In this document: positions 25,633 through 34,046 of the stretch, in pieces
Layout of the letters: every line of letters starts with the position of its first letter
Numbering within the stretch: the first letter of the stretch is position 1
Assembly: GCA_025774935.1 (NCBI GenBank)
Contig: JALGZK010000004.1
Location: forward strand, 1-64,000
Length of the DNA stretch: 64,000 nt
From: a bacterium
GTDB lineage: Bacteria > Joyebacterota > Joyebacteria > Joyebacterales > Joyebacteraceae
Reading direction: 5' to 3'
The notes under the pieces: generated by a model
What the model was told of the DNA's origin: nothing
Database searches by the model: none
The model's input: the letters and a program-made list of their open reading frames with translations, nothing else
Made by a program: the position numbers and the translations under genes

Positions 25633-27003
25633 CTGGGGAACTCGCAGAGGGCCCGCCTCGTAGAGGGTCCGGTCGGACCGACGCTCGCGAGGCTGAGTGC
25701 GCCGATGATCCTGGGGATCCTCGGCATCCACGCCTTCAACCTCATCGACACGTTCTTCGTGGGACAGCTCGGAACGCGGGAGCTCGCCGCGATGAGCTTC
25801 ACGTTCCCGGTCGTCTTCACGATCGCGGGCATGGCCCTCGGTCTCGGGCTCGGGGCGTCGGCGGTTATCTCGCGCGCCATCGGGGAGGGGGACTGGCACA
25901 AGGTCAGACGCCTGACGACTGACAGCCTCACGCTCTCGTGGCTCATCGTCGCGTTCCTCGTTGTCGTGGGGCTCCTCACGATCGACCCCGTCTTCCGACT
26001 CCTCGGGGCAACCGATGAATTCCTCCCGCTCATACGGCAGTACATGCGCATCTGGTACCCCGGAGCCGCGTTCGTCGTCATCCCGATGGTCGGCAACAAC
26101 GCGATCCGAGCCACCGGCGACACGAAGACCCCGAGCCTCATCATGCTCGTGGCCGTCTGCGCCAACGGATTGATCGACCCCTTCCTGATCTTCGGGTGGG
26201 GACCTTTCCCGAGGCTCGAGCTGGCCGGCGCCGCACTCGCTACGATCATCGGGCGCTCTATCACGTTCACTGTCGCGCTCTGGGTTCTCGGCAGGCGCGA
26301 GAAGATGCTGACCCGGCGGTTCCCCGGCGTCCGGGCGGTGTGGGAATCCTGGAAGAGCATACTCTACATCGGCGTCCCGAGCGGACTCGTGAACGTCGCG
26401 ATCCCCGTGGGGCTCGGGATCATCACGCGGCTCGTATCCGGCTACGGAGCGGCGGCCGTGGCCGGGTTCGGCGTCGCGTCGCGCGTCGAAACGTTCGCCC
26501 TGACGCCGATCGGCGCGGTGCGGAGCGTGGTCGCGCCCTTCGTCGGCCAGAACTGGGGCGCCTGCAGGCACGACCGCGTGCGCCGGGGGGTAGCTCTCAG
26601 TCAGCGGTTCGCCCTCGCGTGGGGCGTACTCCTGCTCGTCGTGTTCGCCATCGTGGGTTCCCGGCTCGCGACACTCTTCAACGACGACCCGGCGGTCGTC
26701 CGGAACGTCGCGCTCTACCTGTGGATCGTCCCTCTGAGCTACGGTCTCAAGGGCGTGTTCCAGCTCTCGACGGCGGGCCTCGCGGTTCTCAGGAGGCCCC
26801 TCGACGCGGCCCTTCTGACCGCCCTGCAGATCTTCGGGCTCTACGTGCCCCTCGGCATCCTCGGGTCGCACATCCTGGGGCTCACCGGCGTGTTCGGGGC
26901 CGCCGCGGTCGCGAACCTCGTCACAGGCTTCGCCGCATACTTCTGGCTCAAGAGGGTAATGGCAATAAGGGAGCGGTGCGACGAGGCCGGGCTCACGGAG
27001 TGA
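25633..27003 (+). CDS. MATE family efflux protein, possible CTG start
   Basis: A 12-helix MATE antiporter that would export drugs or metabolites using Na+ or H+. The first ATG (25705) would begin in the middle of helix 1 and lose the family motif G-P-x-x-x-x-L-x-x-x-x-x-P; that motif is encoded upstream as VEGPVGPTLARLSAPMILG. Between the preceding in-frame stop (25612) and 25705 no ATG, GTG or TTG exists, but CTG 25633 lies seven bases after GAGAGGAG, giving a normal 456-residue protein. Family features: NLIDTFFVGQLGTRELAAMS, GLGLGASAVISRAIGEGD, NNAIRATGDTKTPSL, and a repeat in the second half (GFGVASRVETFALTPIG, PFVGQNWGA). The CTG start is inferred. Confidence 0.8.
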   Translation: MGNSQRARLVEGPVGPTLARLSAPMILGILGIHAFNLIDTFFVGQLGTRELAAMSFTFPVVFTIAGMALGLGLGASAVISRAIGEGDWHKVRRLTTDSLTLSWLIVAFLVVVGLLTIDPVFRLLGATDEFLPLIRQYMRIWYPGAAFVVIPMVGNNAIRATGDTKTPSLIMLVAVCANGLIDPFLIFGWGPFPRLELAGAALATIIGRSITFTVALWVLGRREKMLTRRFPGVRAVWESWKSILYIGVPSGLVNVAIPVGLGIITRLVSGYGAAAVAGFGVASRVETFALTPIGAVRSVVAPFVGQNWGACRHDRVRRGVALSQRFALAWGVLLLVVFAIVGSRLATLFNDDPAVVRNVALYLWIVPLSYGLKGVFQLSTAGLAVLRRPLDAALLTALQIFGLYVPLGILGSHILGLTGVFGAAAVANLVTGFAAYFWLKRVMAIRERCDEAGLTE

Positions 27004-27058
27004 GAGAGCCCAGGTCCCTCGGCGCGTTGCCGTGAGGCATCGGTTTGAAGGGGGAATC

Positions 27059-28090
27059 TTGAACGTCGAGACGCTCGTTCGCGAGGCGGCGGAGAGGATC
27101 CGCGGACACGTCCGCGAGACGCCGCTCGAGCGGTCGTTCGCGCTGAGCGAGCGGTCGGGAAGGAACGTCCACCTCAAGCTAGAGAACGTACAGATCGGCG
27201 GCTCGTTCAAGGTCCGCGGCGTCCTGAACTTCCTGTTCTCCCTGAGTCCTGCAGAGCTCGAGCGCGGGGTCATCACGGCGTCGACGGGGAACCACGGGCT
27301 CGGCCTCGCCTACGGTGCGGGGCTCGTCGGGACCTCGTGCGTAGTGTGCCTTCCCGAGGGGACTCCCGCGCACCGCGTGGAGGCGCTCCGCCGGCTCGGC
27401 CCGGAGCTTCTCGTGGCGGGGAGCGAGTGCGCCGAGACCGAGGCGTTCGCGCGCGAGGAGGCTGCGGCACGCGGCCTCGTCTACGTCCCCCCGTACAACG
27501 ACACGAGGATCGTCGGTGGCCACGGGACGATTGGTCTCGAGCTCCTAGAGGAGCTCGGACGCGTCGACCGCGTGTTCGTCGCCGTCGGGGGCGGGGGGCT
27601 CATCTCGGGGATCGGTGGGTTCCTGAAGGACGCTGCGGGAGCGACGACCGTCGTCGGTTGCCTTCCGAAGAACTCCCCTGTGATGTACGATTCGGTCCTC
27701 GCCGGACGAATCGTCGACTCGACAGTGATGCCCACGCTCTCCGACGCGACGGCCGGCGGGATCGAACCCGGCGCCATCACGTTCGCTCTCTGCCGGGAAT
27801 ACGTCGACGACTGGATCCTCGTCGAGGAGGACGAGATCGCAGCGGCAATGAGGTTCGTCTTCGACGAGCATCGAATCGTCATCGAGGGAGCGGCCGGGGT
27901 GGCGGTCGCCGGATTCCTGCAGCAGGTCGAGCCGGTAACCGAAGCCCGTTCCGGAATCGCGGCAGGAGCCGGCCGGGCCTCGAACGACGTCGTGCTCCTC
28001 TGCGGGGGCAACGTCGACCCCACGCTCTTCAGGGAGATCGTGTGCGGGGATCGCGGAGGCACGGCACGCAGCGGAGGTGACGGGCGATGA
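27059..28090 (+). CDS. PLP-dependent threonine/serine dehydratase-like protein
   Basis: A 343-residue fold-type II PLP enzyme. HLKLENVQIGGSFKVRG contains the Schiff-base Lys51, ITASTGNHGLGLAYGA the substrate/phosphate loop, VAVGGGGLISGIGGFL the glycine-rich PLP phosphate site, and VVLLCGGNVDP the carboxyl wall of the pocket. It lacks the ACT regulatory domain of biosynthetic IlvA, so it resembles catabolic dehydratases or serine racemases that form keto acids from threonine or serine. TTG 27059 is chosen (AAGGGGG site); GTG 27032 is an alternative. It overlaps the next gene by ATGA, and the two may act in sequence: dehydratase makes a 2-keto acid, dehydrogenase reduces it. Confidence 0.82.
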   Translation: MNVETLVREAAERIRGHVRETPLERSFALSERSGRNVHLKLENVQIGGSFKVRGVLNFLFSLSPAELERGVITASTGNHGLGLAYGAGLVGTSCVVCLPEGTPAHRVEALRRLGPELLVAGSECAETEAFAREEAAARGLVYVPPYNDTRIVGGHGTIGLELLEELGRVDRVFVAVGGGGLISGIGGFLKDAAGATTVVGCLPKNSPVMYDSVLAGRIVDSTVMPTLSDATAGGIEPGAITFALCREYVDDWILVEEDEIAAAMRFVFDEHRIVIEGAAGVAVAGFLQQVEPVTEARSGIAAGAGRASNDVVLLCGGNVDPTLFREIVCGDRGGTARSGGDGR

Positions 28091-29070
28091 CGCGCGAGCT
28101 CCGGGTTCACATCGTCCATCCGCCGGACGACCCGTCGACGCTGACGGGACTCCTCGATCCCGGCGTCCGGCTCACGTACGGTCCGGAGCTCCCGCAGGAC
28201 CCGGACTACGAAGTCCTCGTCACGGGGCTTCCGAAGCGCGAGGAGATCGAGGCGAGTCCCCGGACGCGAGTCGTCATAATCCCCTGGGCGGGTCTCTCGA
28301 GGAAGACCCGGGACGTCCTTTTGGAGTTTCCCCGCGTCGCGACACACAACCTCCACCACAACGCGAGCGCCGCTGCCGAGCTCTCGATCGCGCTCCTCCT
28401 CGCGGCCGCCAAGTTCGTGGTCCCTATGGACAGGTCACTCAGGGGCGGCGACTGGACTCCGCGCTACGGTCCGAGCCCGGCCGTTCTCCTCGAAGGGAAG
28501 ACGGCGCTCGTCCTGGGGTACGGCACGATCGGCCGGCGCGTGGCGCGCGCCTGCCGCGGGCTCGGGATGAACGTTGTGGGCGTCAGGCGCTCCGCCGGGT
28601 CGGACGCGGAGTCCACCGATGAGGTGCACGGTTCCGACGAGCTCGAGGCGCTCCTGCCCGGGGCGGATGCGCTCCTGATCTCGCTGCCCCTCACGCCCGA
28701 AACCGACGGCCTGATCGGGGCGAAGGAACTTGCGCTGCTCCCATCGGGGGCCGTCCTCGTGAACGTGGCGAGGGGACCGATCGTCGACGAGAAGGCCCTC
28801 TACGAAGCGCTCGCGACGGGGAGGCTCCACGCCGCGGGGCTCGACGTCTGGTACTGCTACCCGAAGGACGAGGCCGAGCGGCCGTCGACCCCGCCCTCGT
28901 CGTTTCCGTTCGAGGAGCTCGAGAACGTCGTCTTGAGCCCGCACAGGGGCGGCGCCGCGCGGGAGAACGAGGTCGAGGCCCTCCGCATGAGGGCGCTCGC
29001 GGAGCTTCTGAACGCGGCCGCCCGCGGCGAGGAGGTTCCGAACAGGGTCGACGTGAAGCGCGGGTACTAG
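28087..29070 (+). CDS. D-isomer specific 2-hydroxyacid dehydrogenase
   Basis: A 327-residue NAD(P)-dependent dehydrogenase. The Rossmann motif is GYGTIGRR (Gly144, Gly146, Gly149), followed by LLISLPLTPETDGLIG, LLPSGAVLVNVARGPIVDE (active-site Arg) and VVLSPHRGG (active-site His); the Glu lies before it in GLDVWYCYPKDE. It interconverts 2-keto and D-2-hydroxy acids. Translationally coupled (4-base overlap) to the PLP dehydratase upstream. The amino substrate domain is divergent, so substrate (glycerate, phosphoglycerate, hydroxybutyrate) is open. Confidence 0.87.
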   Translation: MTRELRVHIVHPPDDPSTLTGLLDPGVRLTYGPELPQDPDYEVLVTGLPKREEIEASPRTRVVIIPWAGLSRKTRDVLLEFPRVATHNLHHNASAAAELSIALLLAAAKFVVPMDRSLRGGDWTPRYGPSPAVLLEGKTALVLGYGTIGRRVARACRGLGMNVVGVRRSAGSDAESTDEVHGSDELEALLPGADALLISLPLTPETDGLIGAKELALLPSGAVLVNVARGPIVDEKALYEALATGRLHAAGLDVWYCYPKDEAERPSTPPSSFPFEELENVVLSPHRGGAARENEVEALRMRALAELLNAAARGEEVPNRVDVKRGY

Positions 29071-29132
29071 GCGGGAAGCGTGGCCGGGTGCCGCGGAAAA
29101 AGCGACCCGAGCGCCGTAACCGGAGGGGTATC

Positions 29133-29420
29133 ATGGTTGTCAAAAGAGTAGGTGTCTGGTCGTTCGCCAGGATGGCGGGCCTGATCTACGCGATCATCGG
29201 GTTCATCGCCGGAGTGATCATCGCGTTCGTCTCGTTCCTGGGAGCGTTGAGCGCCGCGGCAAGCGAGCTTCCGTTCGTCGGCGCGCTCCTCGGGGTCGGC
29301 GCGATCTTCCTCCTGCCGATCTTCTACGGACTCATCGGGCTCGTCGTCGGCGGACTCGTTGGTCTCGTCTACAACGCGCTCGCGAGCGTCGTTGGCGGGA
29401 TCGAGCTCGAACTGGAGTAG
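29133..29420 (+). CDS. small membrane protein, DUF3566-like
   Basis: A 95-residue protein from ATG 29133 (CCGGAGGGG site). After VKRVGVWSFARMAGLIYAIIG come two long hydrophobic segments (IGFIAGVIIAFVSFLGALSA; LLPIFYGLIGLVVGGLVGLV) and an acidic end (GGIELELE). The opening valine-lysine-x-valine-x-x-W-S pattern and double helix are reminiscent of the DUF3566-type transmembrane family; function unknown. It directly precedes two GIN-domain genes in the same operon. Confidence 0.6.
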   Translation: MVVKRVGVWSFARMAGLIYAIIGFIAGVIIAFVSFLGALSAAASELPFVGALLGVGAIFLLPIFYGLIGLVVGGLVGLVYNALASVVGGIELELE

Positions 29421-29440
29421 CGCGGGAAGAGGAGTTCACC

Positions 29441-30115
29441 ATGGGAGCCGTCATGGAGAAGCAGACAGAAGAGCGGGCAGTCAGCGGGTTCGACCGCGTG
29501 GCCTTCGCGGCACACGGCAGCCTCTCGATCACTCAGGGGGACCGTGAGTCGCTCACCGTTACGGCGGAAGGCGACGTCCTTCCCGAGATCAAGACAGAGG
29601 TCCGGGACGGGACACTCTGGCTCGAGTACAAGTCCGAGCACTGGTGGCGGACGCTCACGCGGAGAGACGTGAAGATCGAGTACGCGCTGACCGTTCGCGA
29701 GCTGTCCGGGCTCTCGCTCTCGGGCGCGGGAAAGGTGACCGCTCCGGGGATCCGGACGGACTCGCTCGCGCTCAACGTGAGCGGCGCCGGGAAGCTGGAC
29801 TTCGGGGCACTCGAGACCGGGGAGCTCACGCTCAACCTGAGCGGCGCGGGCAAGTGCGTCGTCAGCGGGAGCACGCGGACCCAGACGATCACGATCAGCG
29901 GCGCGGGGAAGTACAAGGCAGCCGATCTCGACAGCGGCGAAGCGACCGTCCTCGTGAGCGGAACCGGGAGCGTGAAGCTCTCGGTCCGCGATGCCCTGAC
30001 CGTCCGGATCAGCGGCGCCGGCAAGGTCGGGTACTACGGCACACCGAAGGTCACGGAGAAGATCACCGGCATCGGCTCGGTGCGGAACCTCGGAGACGAA
30101 CGACCCCAGTCGTGA
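29441..30115 (+). CDS. GIN domain (DUF2807) protein without signal peptide
   Basis: A 224-residue beta-solenoid of the putative auto-transporter adhesin head GIN (DUF2807) family. It opens with FDRVAFAAHGSLSITQGDRE (the family's first strand) and then repeats a core motif about every 20 residues: LSLSGAGKVTAPG, LNVSGAGKLDFG, LNLSGAGKCVVSG, ITISGAGKYKAAD, VLVSGTGSVKL, VRISGAGKVGYYG. Most GIN proteins are exported, but this one begins MGAVMEKQTEERAVSG with no signal peptide or lipobox, suggesting a cytoplasmic form or a lost leader. ATG 29441 follows GAGGAG. Followed by an exported paralogue. Confidence 0.85.
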   Translation: MGAVMEKQTEERAVSGFDRVAFAAHGSLSITQGDRESLTVTAEGDVLPEIKTEVRDGTLWLEYKSEHWWRTLTRRDVKIEYALTVRELSGLSLSGAGKVTAPGIRTDSLALNVSGAGKLDFGALETGELTLNLSGAGKCVVSGSTRTQTITISGAGKYKAADLDSGEATVLVSGTGSVKLSVRDALTVRISGAGKVGYYGTPKVTEKITGIGSVRNLGDERPQS

Positions 30116-30198
30116 CGCGAAGCCCGTCAGCGTGCGGAGCCGGTCCGGCGCGGATGCTCACGTGACACCGAACACCCGGTAGCGGGAGGACGAACCCC

Positions 30199-30945
30199 AT
30201 GAGAGCGTGTGGCCTGCTGTGGCTCGTGCCGCTGGCGTTCCTGCTCGGCGCGTGCAGCTGCACTATCAAGACGATCGAGGGCTCCGGCGTGGTCGTGACT
30301 GAGACCCGCGCCGTGAGCGGCGTGAGGGCGGTGTCGCTCTCGGGCATTGGCGAGGTCCTTCTCGAGCAGACGGGGGAGGAGTCCCTGACCGTCGAGGCAG
30401 ACGATAACCTGATGCGGTATCTTCGGACCGAGATGAGGGGTGGGAAGCTCCATCTCGGACTTCACGCGGATTTCAAGGGCGCGAATTTCCGCCCGAGCCG
30501 GCCCGTGAGGATGTATCTGACTGTCGCTGACATCGAGGGCATCTCCATCTCCGGCTCCGGGATTCTCAGGGCCGACCAGCTCGACGCCGAGAGGTTCGAC
30601 ATCAGCGTCAGCGGGTCCGGGACCGTGACCGTGACGTCGCTCAAGACGAGACAGCTCGGGGCCGGAATCAGCGGGTCGGGCCAGATCCAGCTCGGAGGAG
30701 CGGTCGGCAAGCAGTCGGTCGCCATCTCGGGTTCTGGCAGCTTCCGTGGGATGAACCTCGCGAGCGACAGCGCCACGGCCGACGTGTCGGGTTCCGGGGT
30801 CGCCGTAGTGTGGGTCGAGCGCGAGCTCTCCGCGAGCATCTCCGGGAGCGGCTCCGTCGCCTACTACGGCGATCCGAACGTCCGCGAGTCGATCTCGGGC
30901 TCCGGGAAGCTCACGCCGCTGGGACCGCGCGAGGAGGGCCTCTAG
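30199..30945 (+). CDS. GIN domain (DUF2807) lipoprotein
   Basis: A 248-residue lipoprotein: signal LLWLVPLAFLLGAC with lipid Cys near residue 19, then a GIN beta-solenoid with repeats ISISGSGILRADQ, ISVSGSGTVTVTS, AGISGSGQIQLGG, VAISGSGSFRGMN, ADVSGSGVAVVWV and ASISGSGSVAYYG, ending ESISGSGKLTPLG. Its repeat residue is SGSG where the upstream paralogue has SGAGK. Family members are surface or periplasmic proteins with unproven adhesin-like roles. ATG 30199 follows CGGGAGGACG. Confidence 0.87.
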   Translation: MRACGLLWLVPLAFLLGACSCTIKTIEGSGVVVTETRAVSGVRAVSLSGIGEVLLEQTGEESLTVEADDNLMRYLRTEMRGGKLHLGLHADFKGANFRPSRPVRMYLTVADIEGISISGSGILRADQLDAERFDISVSGSGTVTVTSLKTRQLGAGISGSGQIQLGGAVGKQSVAISGSGSFRGMNLASDSATADVSGSGVAVVWVERELSASISGSGSVAYYGDPNVRESISGSGKLTPLGPREEGL

Positions 30946-31830
30946 ATGTCCCACGGCAGCGGGCAGGTCCCGCCCGAGCCGGCCCTCGAGAAGCTCCTCG
31001 AGACCGTGGAACGCTCGTCTACTCCCGCTCCGTGGGAGGAGGCCGACAACATCCCCTGGAACGACCCCGAGTTCAGCAGGAGGATGCTCCGCGAGCACCT
31101 CACGCAGGAGCACGACGCGGCGAGCAGGCGTTCATCCAAGATCGACGGCCACGTCGCCTGGATTCACGGTGAGCTCCTCGCGGAGTCGCCCACCCGGATC
31201 CTCGATCTCGGGTGCGGTCCCGGGCTCTACGCCACCCGGTTCGCGTCCCTCGGACACAAGTGCGTCGGCGTCGACTACTCGCCGGCGTCGATCGACCACG
31301 CCCGCGGACTCGCCAGTGAAGGCCGGCTCCGCTGCACCTTCACACACGGCGACATCCGCGAGGCGGATCTCGGCTCGGGGTACGGTCTCGCCATGCTCAT
31401 CTACGGCGAGTTCAACGTCTTCCGTCCCGACGACGCCGCGCGCATCCTCGATCGGGTGAAGCGCAGTCTCGACGACGGCGGGCTCCTGCTCCTCGAGCCG
31501 CACACGTACGCCGCCGTGAAGGGGATCGGCCGCGCGCCCGTCTCATGGTACTCGGCAGAGTCGGGCGTCTTCTCCGACGACCCGCACGTCTGCGTGCACG
31601 AGCACTTCTGGGACGCCGACGCGAGAGCAGCCACCCGGAGGTTCTACGTGGCCGACGAATCCGGAGGTCGTGTCTCGCTGTACACGCAGAGCTTCCAGGC
31701 GTACACGAGGAAGGAGTACGGCGGCCTTCTCAGGGAGCACGGGTTCCGCGGAGTGAAGTTCCACCCGTCGCTCACGGGCGACCCCGACCCTGACGAGACC
31801 GCGCTCATGGCCATCGTGGCGCGCGCCTGA
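30946..31830 (+). CDS. class I SAM-dependent methyltransferase
   Basis: A 294-residue protein whose ATG immediately follows the TAG of the GIN lipoprotein (coupled). RILDLGCGPGLYATRFASLG is motif I (about residues 85-104), CVGVDYSPASIDHAR carries the acidic ribose ligand, HGDIREADLGSGYGLAMLIYGEFNVF is motif II/III and LDDGGLLLLEPHTYA the post-core strand. Added beta-strands at the end (RRFYVADESGGRVSLYTQSFQAY) resemble small-molecule methyltransferases acting on metabolites. Substrate unknown. Confidence 0.82.
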   Translation: MSHGSGQVPPEPALEKLLETVERSSTPAPWEEADNIPWNDPEFSRRMLREHLTQEHDAASRRSSKIDGHVAWIHGELLAESPTRILDLGCGPGLYATRFASLGHKCVGVDYSPASIDHARGLASEGRLRCTFTHGDIREADLGSGYGLAMLIYGEFNVFRPDDAARILDRVKRSLDDGGLLLLEPHTYAAVKGIGRAPVSWYSAESGVFSDDPHVCVHEHFWDADARAATRRFYVADESGGRVSLYTQSFQAYTRKEYGGLLREHGFRGVKFHPSLTGDPDPDETALMAIVARA

Positions 31831-31891
31831 GGACGACTGGCGGGCTTCGGACGTCCTCCCTTCCGTGGTATCATTGTCGACTCAGCTGACC

Positions 31892-31923
31892 GCGGCCGCC
31901 CGGACGGCTCGTCCGGGGGCCGC
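31892..31923 (+). promoter_or_regulatory. strong hairpin before the phosphatase gene
   Basis: GCGGCC(G)CCCGGAC pairs with GTCCGGG(G)GGCCGC around a 5-base loop, 46 bases before the ATG at 31970 and 17 bases after a TATCAT box at 31869-31874 (TGG upstream). Leader hairpin or attenuator; no U tract. Confidence 0.4.
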
Positions 31924-31969
31924 AACGGACTGTCCCCGAGCAACGGGGCATAGGGTTCGAGCGCAAGCG

Positions 31970-34042
31970 ATGGAAGAACTCCTTCTGAAGGTGGCCAGGA
32001 GGCTCAGGCCGGGCGTCGACGATCTCCAGGGACGCGATCGCGCAGGCACGGTCGGCAACATCTTCGGGGTGCTCTACCTGACCCCGCTGGCTGCCGCCGG
32101 CGTCATCTGGCTCGTAGCGGTCACGGACCTGTCGATCTTCGTGACAGGCTGGCCCGTTCTCGCGGGTGCATTCGTCCTCATCTACGTCTTTGGCCGCATG
32201 GACTTCTTCTTCACGATCGAGGTGAAGAAGAACGTCGAGGCTCACGCCACGGGGTCGCCTGCTGACGTGATCGCGTGGGGAGCGGCCCTGCTCCTGGGAC
32301 CGACCGCGCTCTGGCCGGCCCTCTTCTGGATTGTCGTGCTCGACCTCAGGAGCTGGCGCAGGGAAGACCCCGTGGATCTCCGGTGGACGCAGGTCCGCAC
32401 GCTCGTGGAGGACGTGGCCGAGCTCATACCAACGGCGCTGATCGCCCTCGCGCTCTACCAGCGGTGGGGAGGCGTCTTCCCGCTGCCCGAGCTGGGAGTG
32501 CTGGCGCTCCCAGCGTTCTACGCGACCTTCGTGCGCTTCGCCCTTTCTGTGCTCTTCACGCTCCCGTTCCTCACGTACCTGCTCTTCTCGCCGTCGCTCG
32601 ATCTCGCTGGGCAGTCGCGGACCGTGGCCCTGAAGTTCGCGGCCGTCTCGATCGGCTGGCCGCTTCTCATCACGCCTTTCGGCATCCTGTTCGCCGGGCT
32701 CCTTGCTGAAGGTAGGTACGTCGCGACGGGCTTCGTCCTCGCGGGAACGCTCTTCGCGGGAGTCCTCGCGCACCACCTGAGCAAGGCAGTCGACAGGGGC
32801 CGTCAGCGCACGCGAGAGGTGGAGAGGCTCGAAGCGCTCGGCCGCGCGTTCCTGAACGCGCCTGCCGACGGGTCGATGCTCGAGGAGATACTCGAAGATC
32901 ACGTGGGCGACATGTTCTCGTACGCATCTATCGAGATCAGGCTCTTCCCGGAGCGCCCGCTCATCCTGTCGCCGGCTCACGCGGCGCCCGCAGACGAGGC
33001 GGCCTGGGACTGGCTCCACATCCTCCCGGAGGCGACCTTCTTCCCTCGCGGGGCGGAGCTCCCGTGGGGGGGCCACCTTGCGGGCGGATCGCTCATCTCG
33101 GCCCCGATCCTGGACGTCGACACGAAGGAGCCGCTGGGAGGCGTGGTGGTGATGCAGCGACTGACAGGATCCGATCCGGAGAGGCAGCTCCCCGCCGTGC
33201 AGTCCCTCGCGGCGCAAATTGCGTCGGCCCTCCACCGGACGAGGGAGTACGAGCGCGCGCTCGAGCACCAGCGGATCGAGCAGGACCTCCAGGTCGCCGC
33301 CGAGATCCAGGCGAGCTTCATGCCCCGCTCCGCCCCAGACGTGCCCGGCTGGGAGATGCGCGCGACGATCGATTCCGCCCGCGAGGCGTCCGGGGACTTC
33401 CTCGATCTCATCCCGCTGTCCGGCGGGCGCTGGGGGATACTCGTGGCCGACGTCTCGGGCAAGGGCATCGCGGCCGCCCTCTACATGGCACTCGCGAGGA
33501 CGATCATCAGGACGTATGCCGTCGAGCACGAAGGAGACCCCGAGCTCGCGGTCGCCGCGGCGAACCGGAGGATTCTCTCCGATACCGACGACGAGCTCTT
33601 CGTGACTGCGTTCTACGGCGTGCTCGACCCGGCGACGGGGGAGCTCTCGTACACGAACGCAGGGCACAACCCGCCGTACCTGTTCCGCGCGACGGACGGC
33701 TGGCCGGTCGAGGAGCTTCCGGGGACCGGCATCCCGCTCGGTCTCATGGAGGGCGCCGAGTGGACGTGCGGGAAGGTCCGGTTCGCTCCCGGCGACACGC
33801 TCGTCGTCTACACCGACGGACTGCCCGACGCCGAGAACGAGAAGGGCGAGCCGTTCGGCGAGGAGCGGGTGGTCGCAACCGCAAGGACGCGTCTGGGCGA
33901 GCCTGCAGCCGATCTCCGGGACGCGCTCTTCGAGGACGTGCGCGGGTTCATCGGCGACGCGACGCGAGTCGACGACATCACGGCGACGGTCGTGCGGCGC
34001 CAGCCGGGCGATGATCAGAAGCCGGATACGACTTCGAGGTGA
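31970..34042 (+). CDS. membrane RsbU/SpoIIE-type serine phosphatase
   Basis: A 690-residue sensor phosphatase from ATG 31970. About eight hydrophobic segments fill residues 25-290 (for example TPLAAAGVIWLVAVTDLSIF and VSIGWPLLITPFGILFAGLL), followed by a GAF-like segment (about 315-445), a coiled linker (REYERALEHQRIEQDLQVAA) and a PP2C-type SpoIIE domain: ASGDFLDLIPL, GILVADVSGKGIAAALYMA, LVVYTDGLPDAEN and VDDITATVV, with the metal-binding aspartates present. Such proteins dephosphorylate anti-anti-sigma factors of the RsbV type; no partner anti-sigma gene lies in the window, so the output is unknown. Confidence 0.87.
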   Translation: MEELLLKVARRLRPGVDDLQGRDRAGTVGNIFGVLYLTPLAAAGVIWLVAVTDLSIFVTGWPVLAGAFVLIYVFGRMDFFFTIEVKKNVEAHATGSPADVIAWGAALLLGPTALWPALFWIVVLDLRSWRREDPVDLRWTQVRTLVEDVAELIPTALIALALYQRWGGVFPLPELGVLALPAFYATFVRFALSVLFTLPFLTYLLFSPSLDLAGQSRTVALKFAAVSIGWPLLITPFGILFAGLLAEGRYVATGFVLAGTLFAGVLAHHLSKAVDRGRQRTREVERLEALGRAFLNAPADGSMLEEILEDHVGDMFSYASIEIRLFPERPLILSPAHAAPADEAAWDWLHILPEATFFPRGAELPWGGHLAGGSLISAPILDVDTKEPLGGVVVMQRLTGSDPERQLPAVQSLAAQIASALHRTREYERALEHQRIEQDLQVAAEIQASFMPRSAPDVPGWEMRATIDSAREASGDFLDLIPLSGGRWGILVADVSGKGIAAALYMALARTIIRTYAVEHEGDPELAVAAANRRILSDTDDELFVTAFYGVLDPATGELSYTNAGHNPPYLFRATDGWPVEELPGTGIPLGLMEGAEWTCGKVRFAPGDTLVVYTDGLPDAENEKGEPFGEERVVATARTRLGEPAADLRDALFEDVRGFIGDATRVDDITATVVRRQPGDDQKPDTTSR

Positions 34043-34046
34043 CGAT

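Noticed and set aside
25603-27276. 557-codon minus-strand frame opposite the MATE gene
   Set aside because: Shadow of the MATE gene in GC-rich DNA; low-complexity Glu/Asp/Arg composition, no ribosome site.
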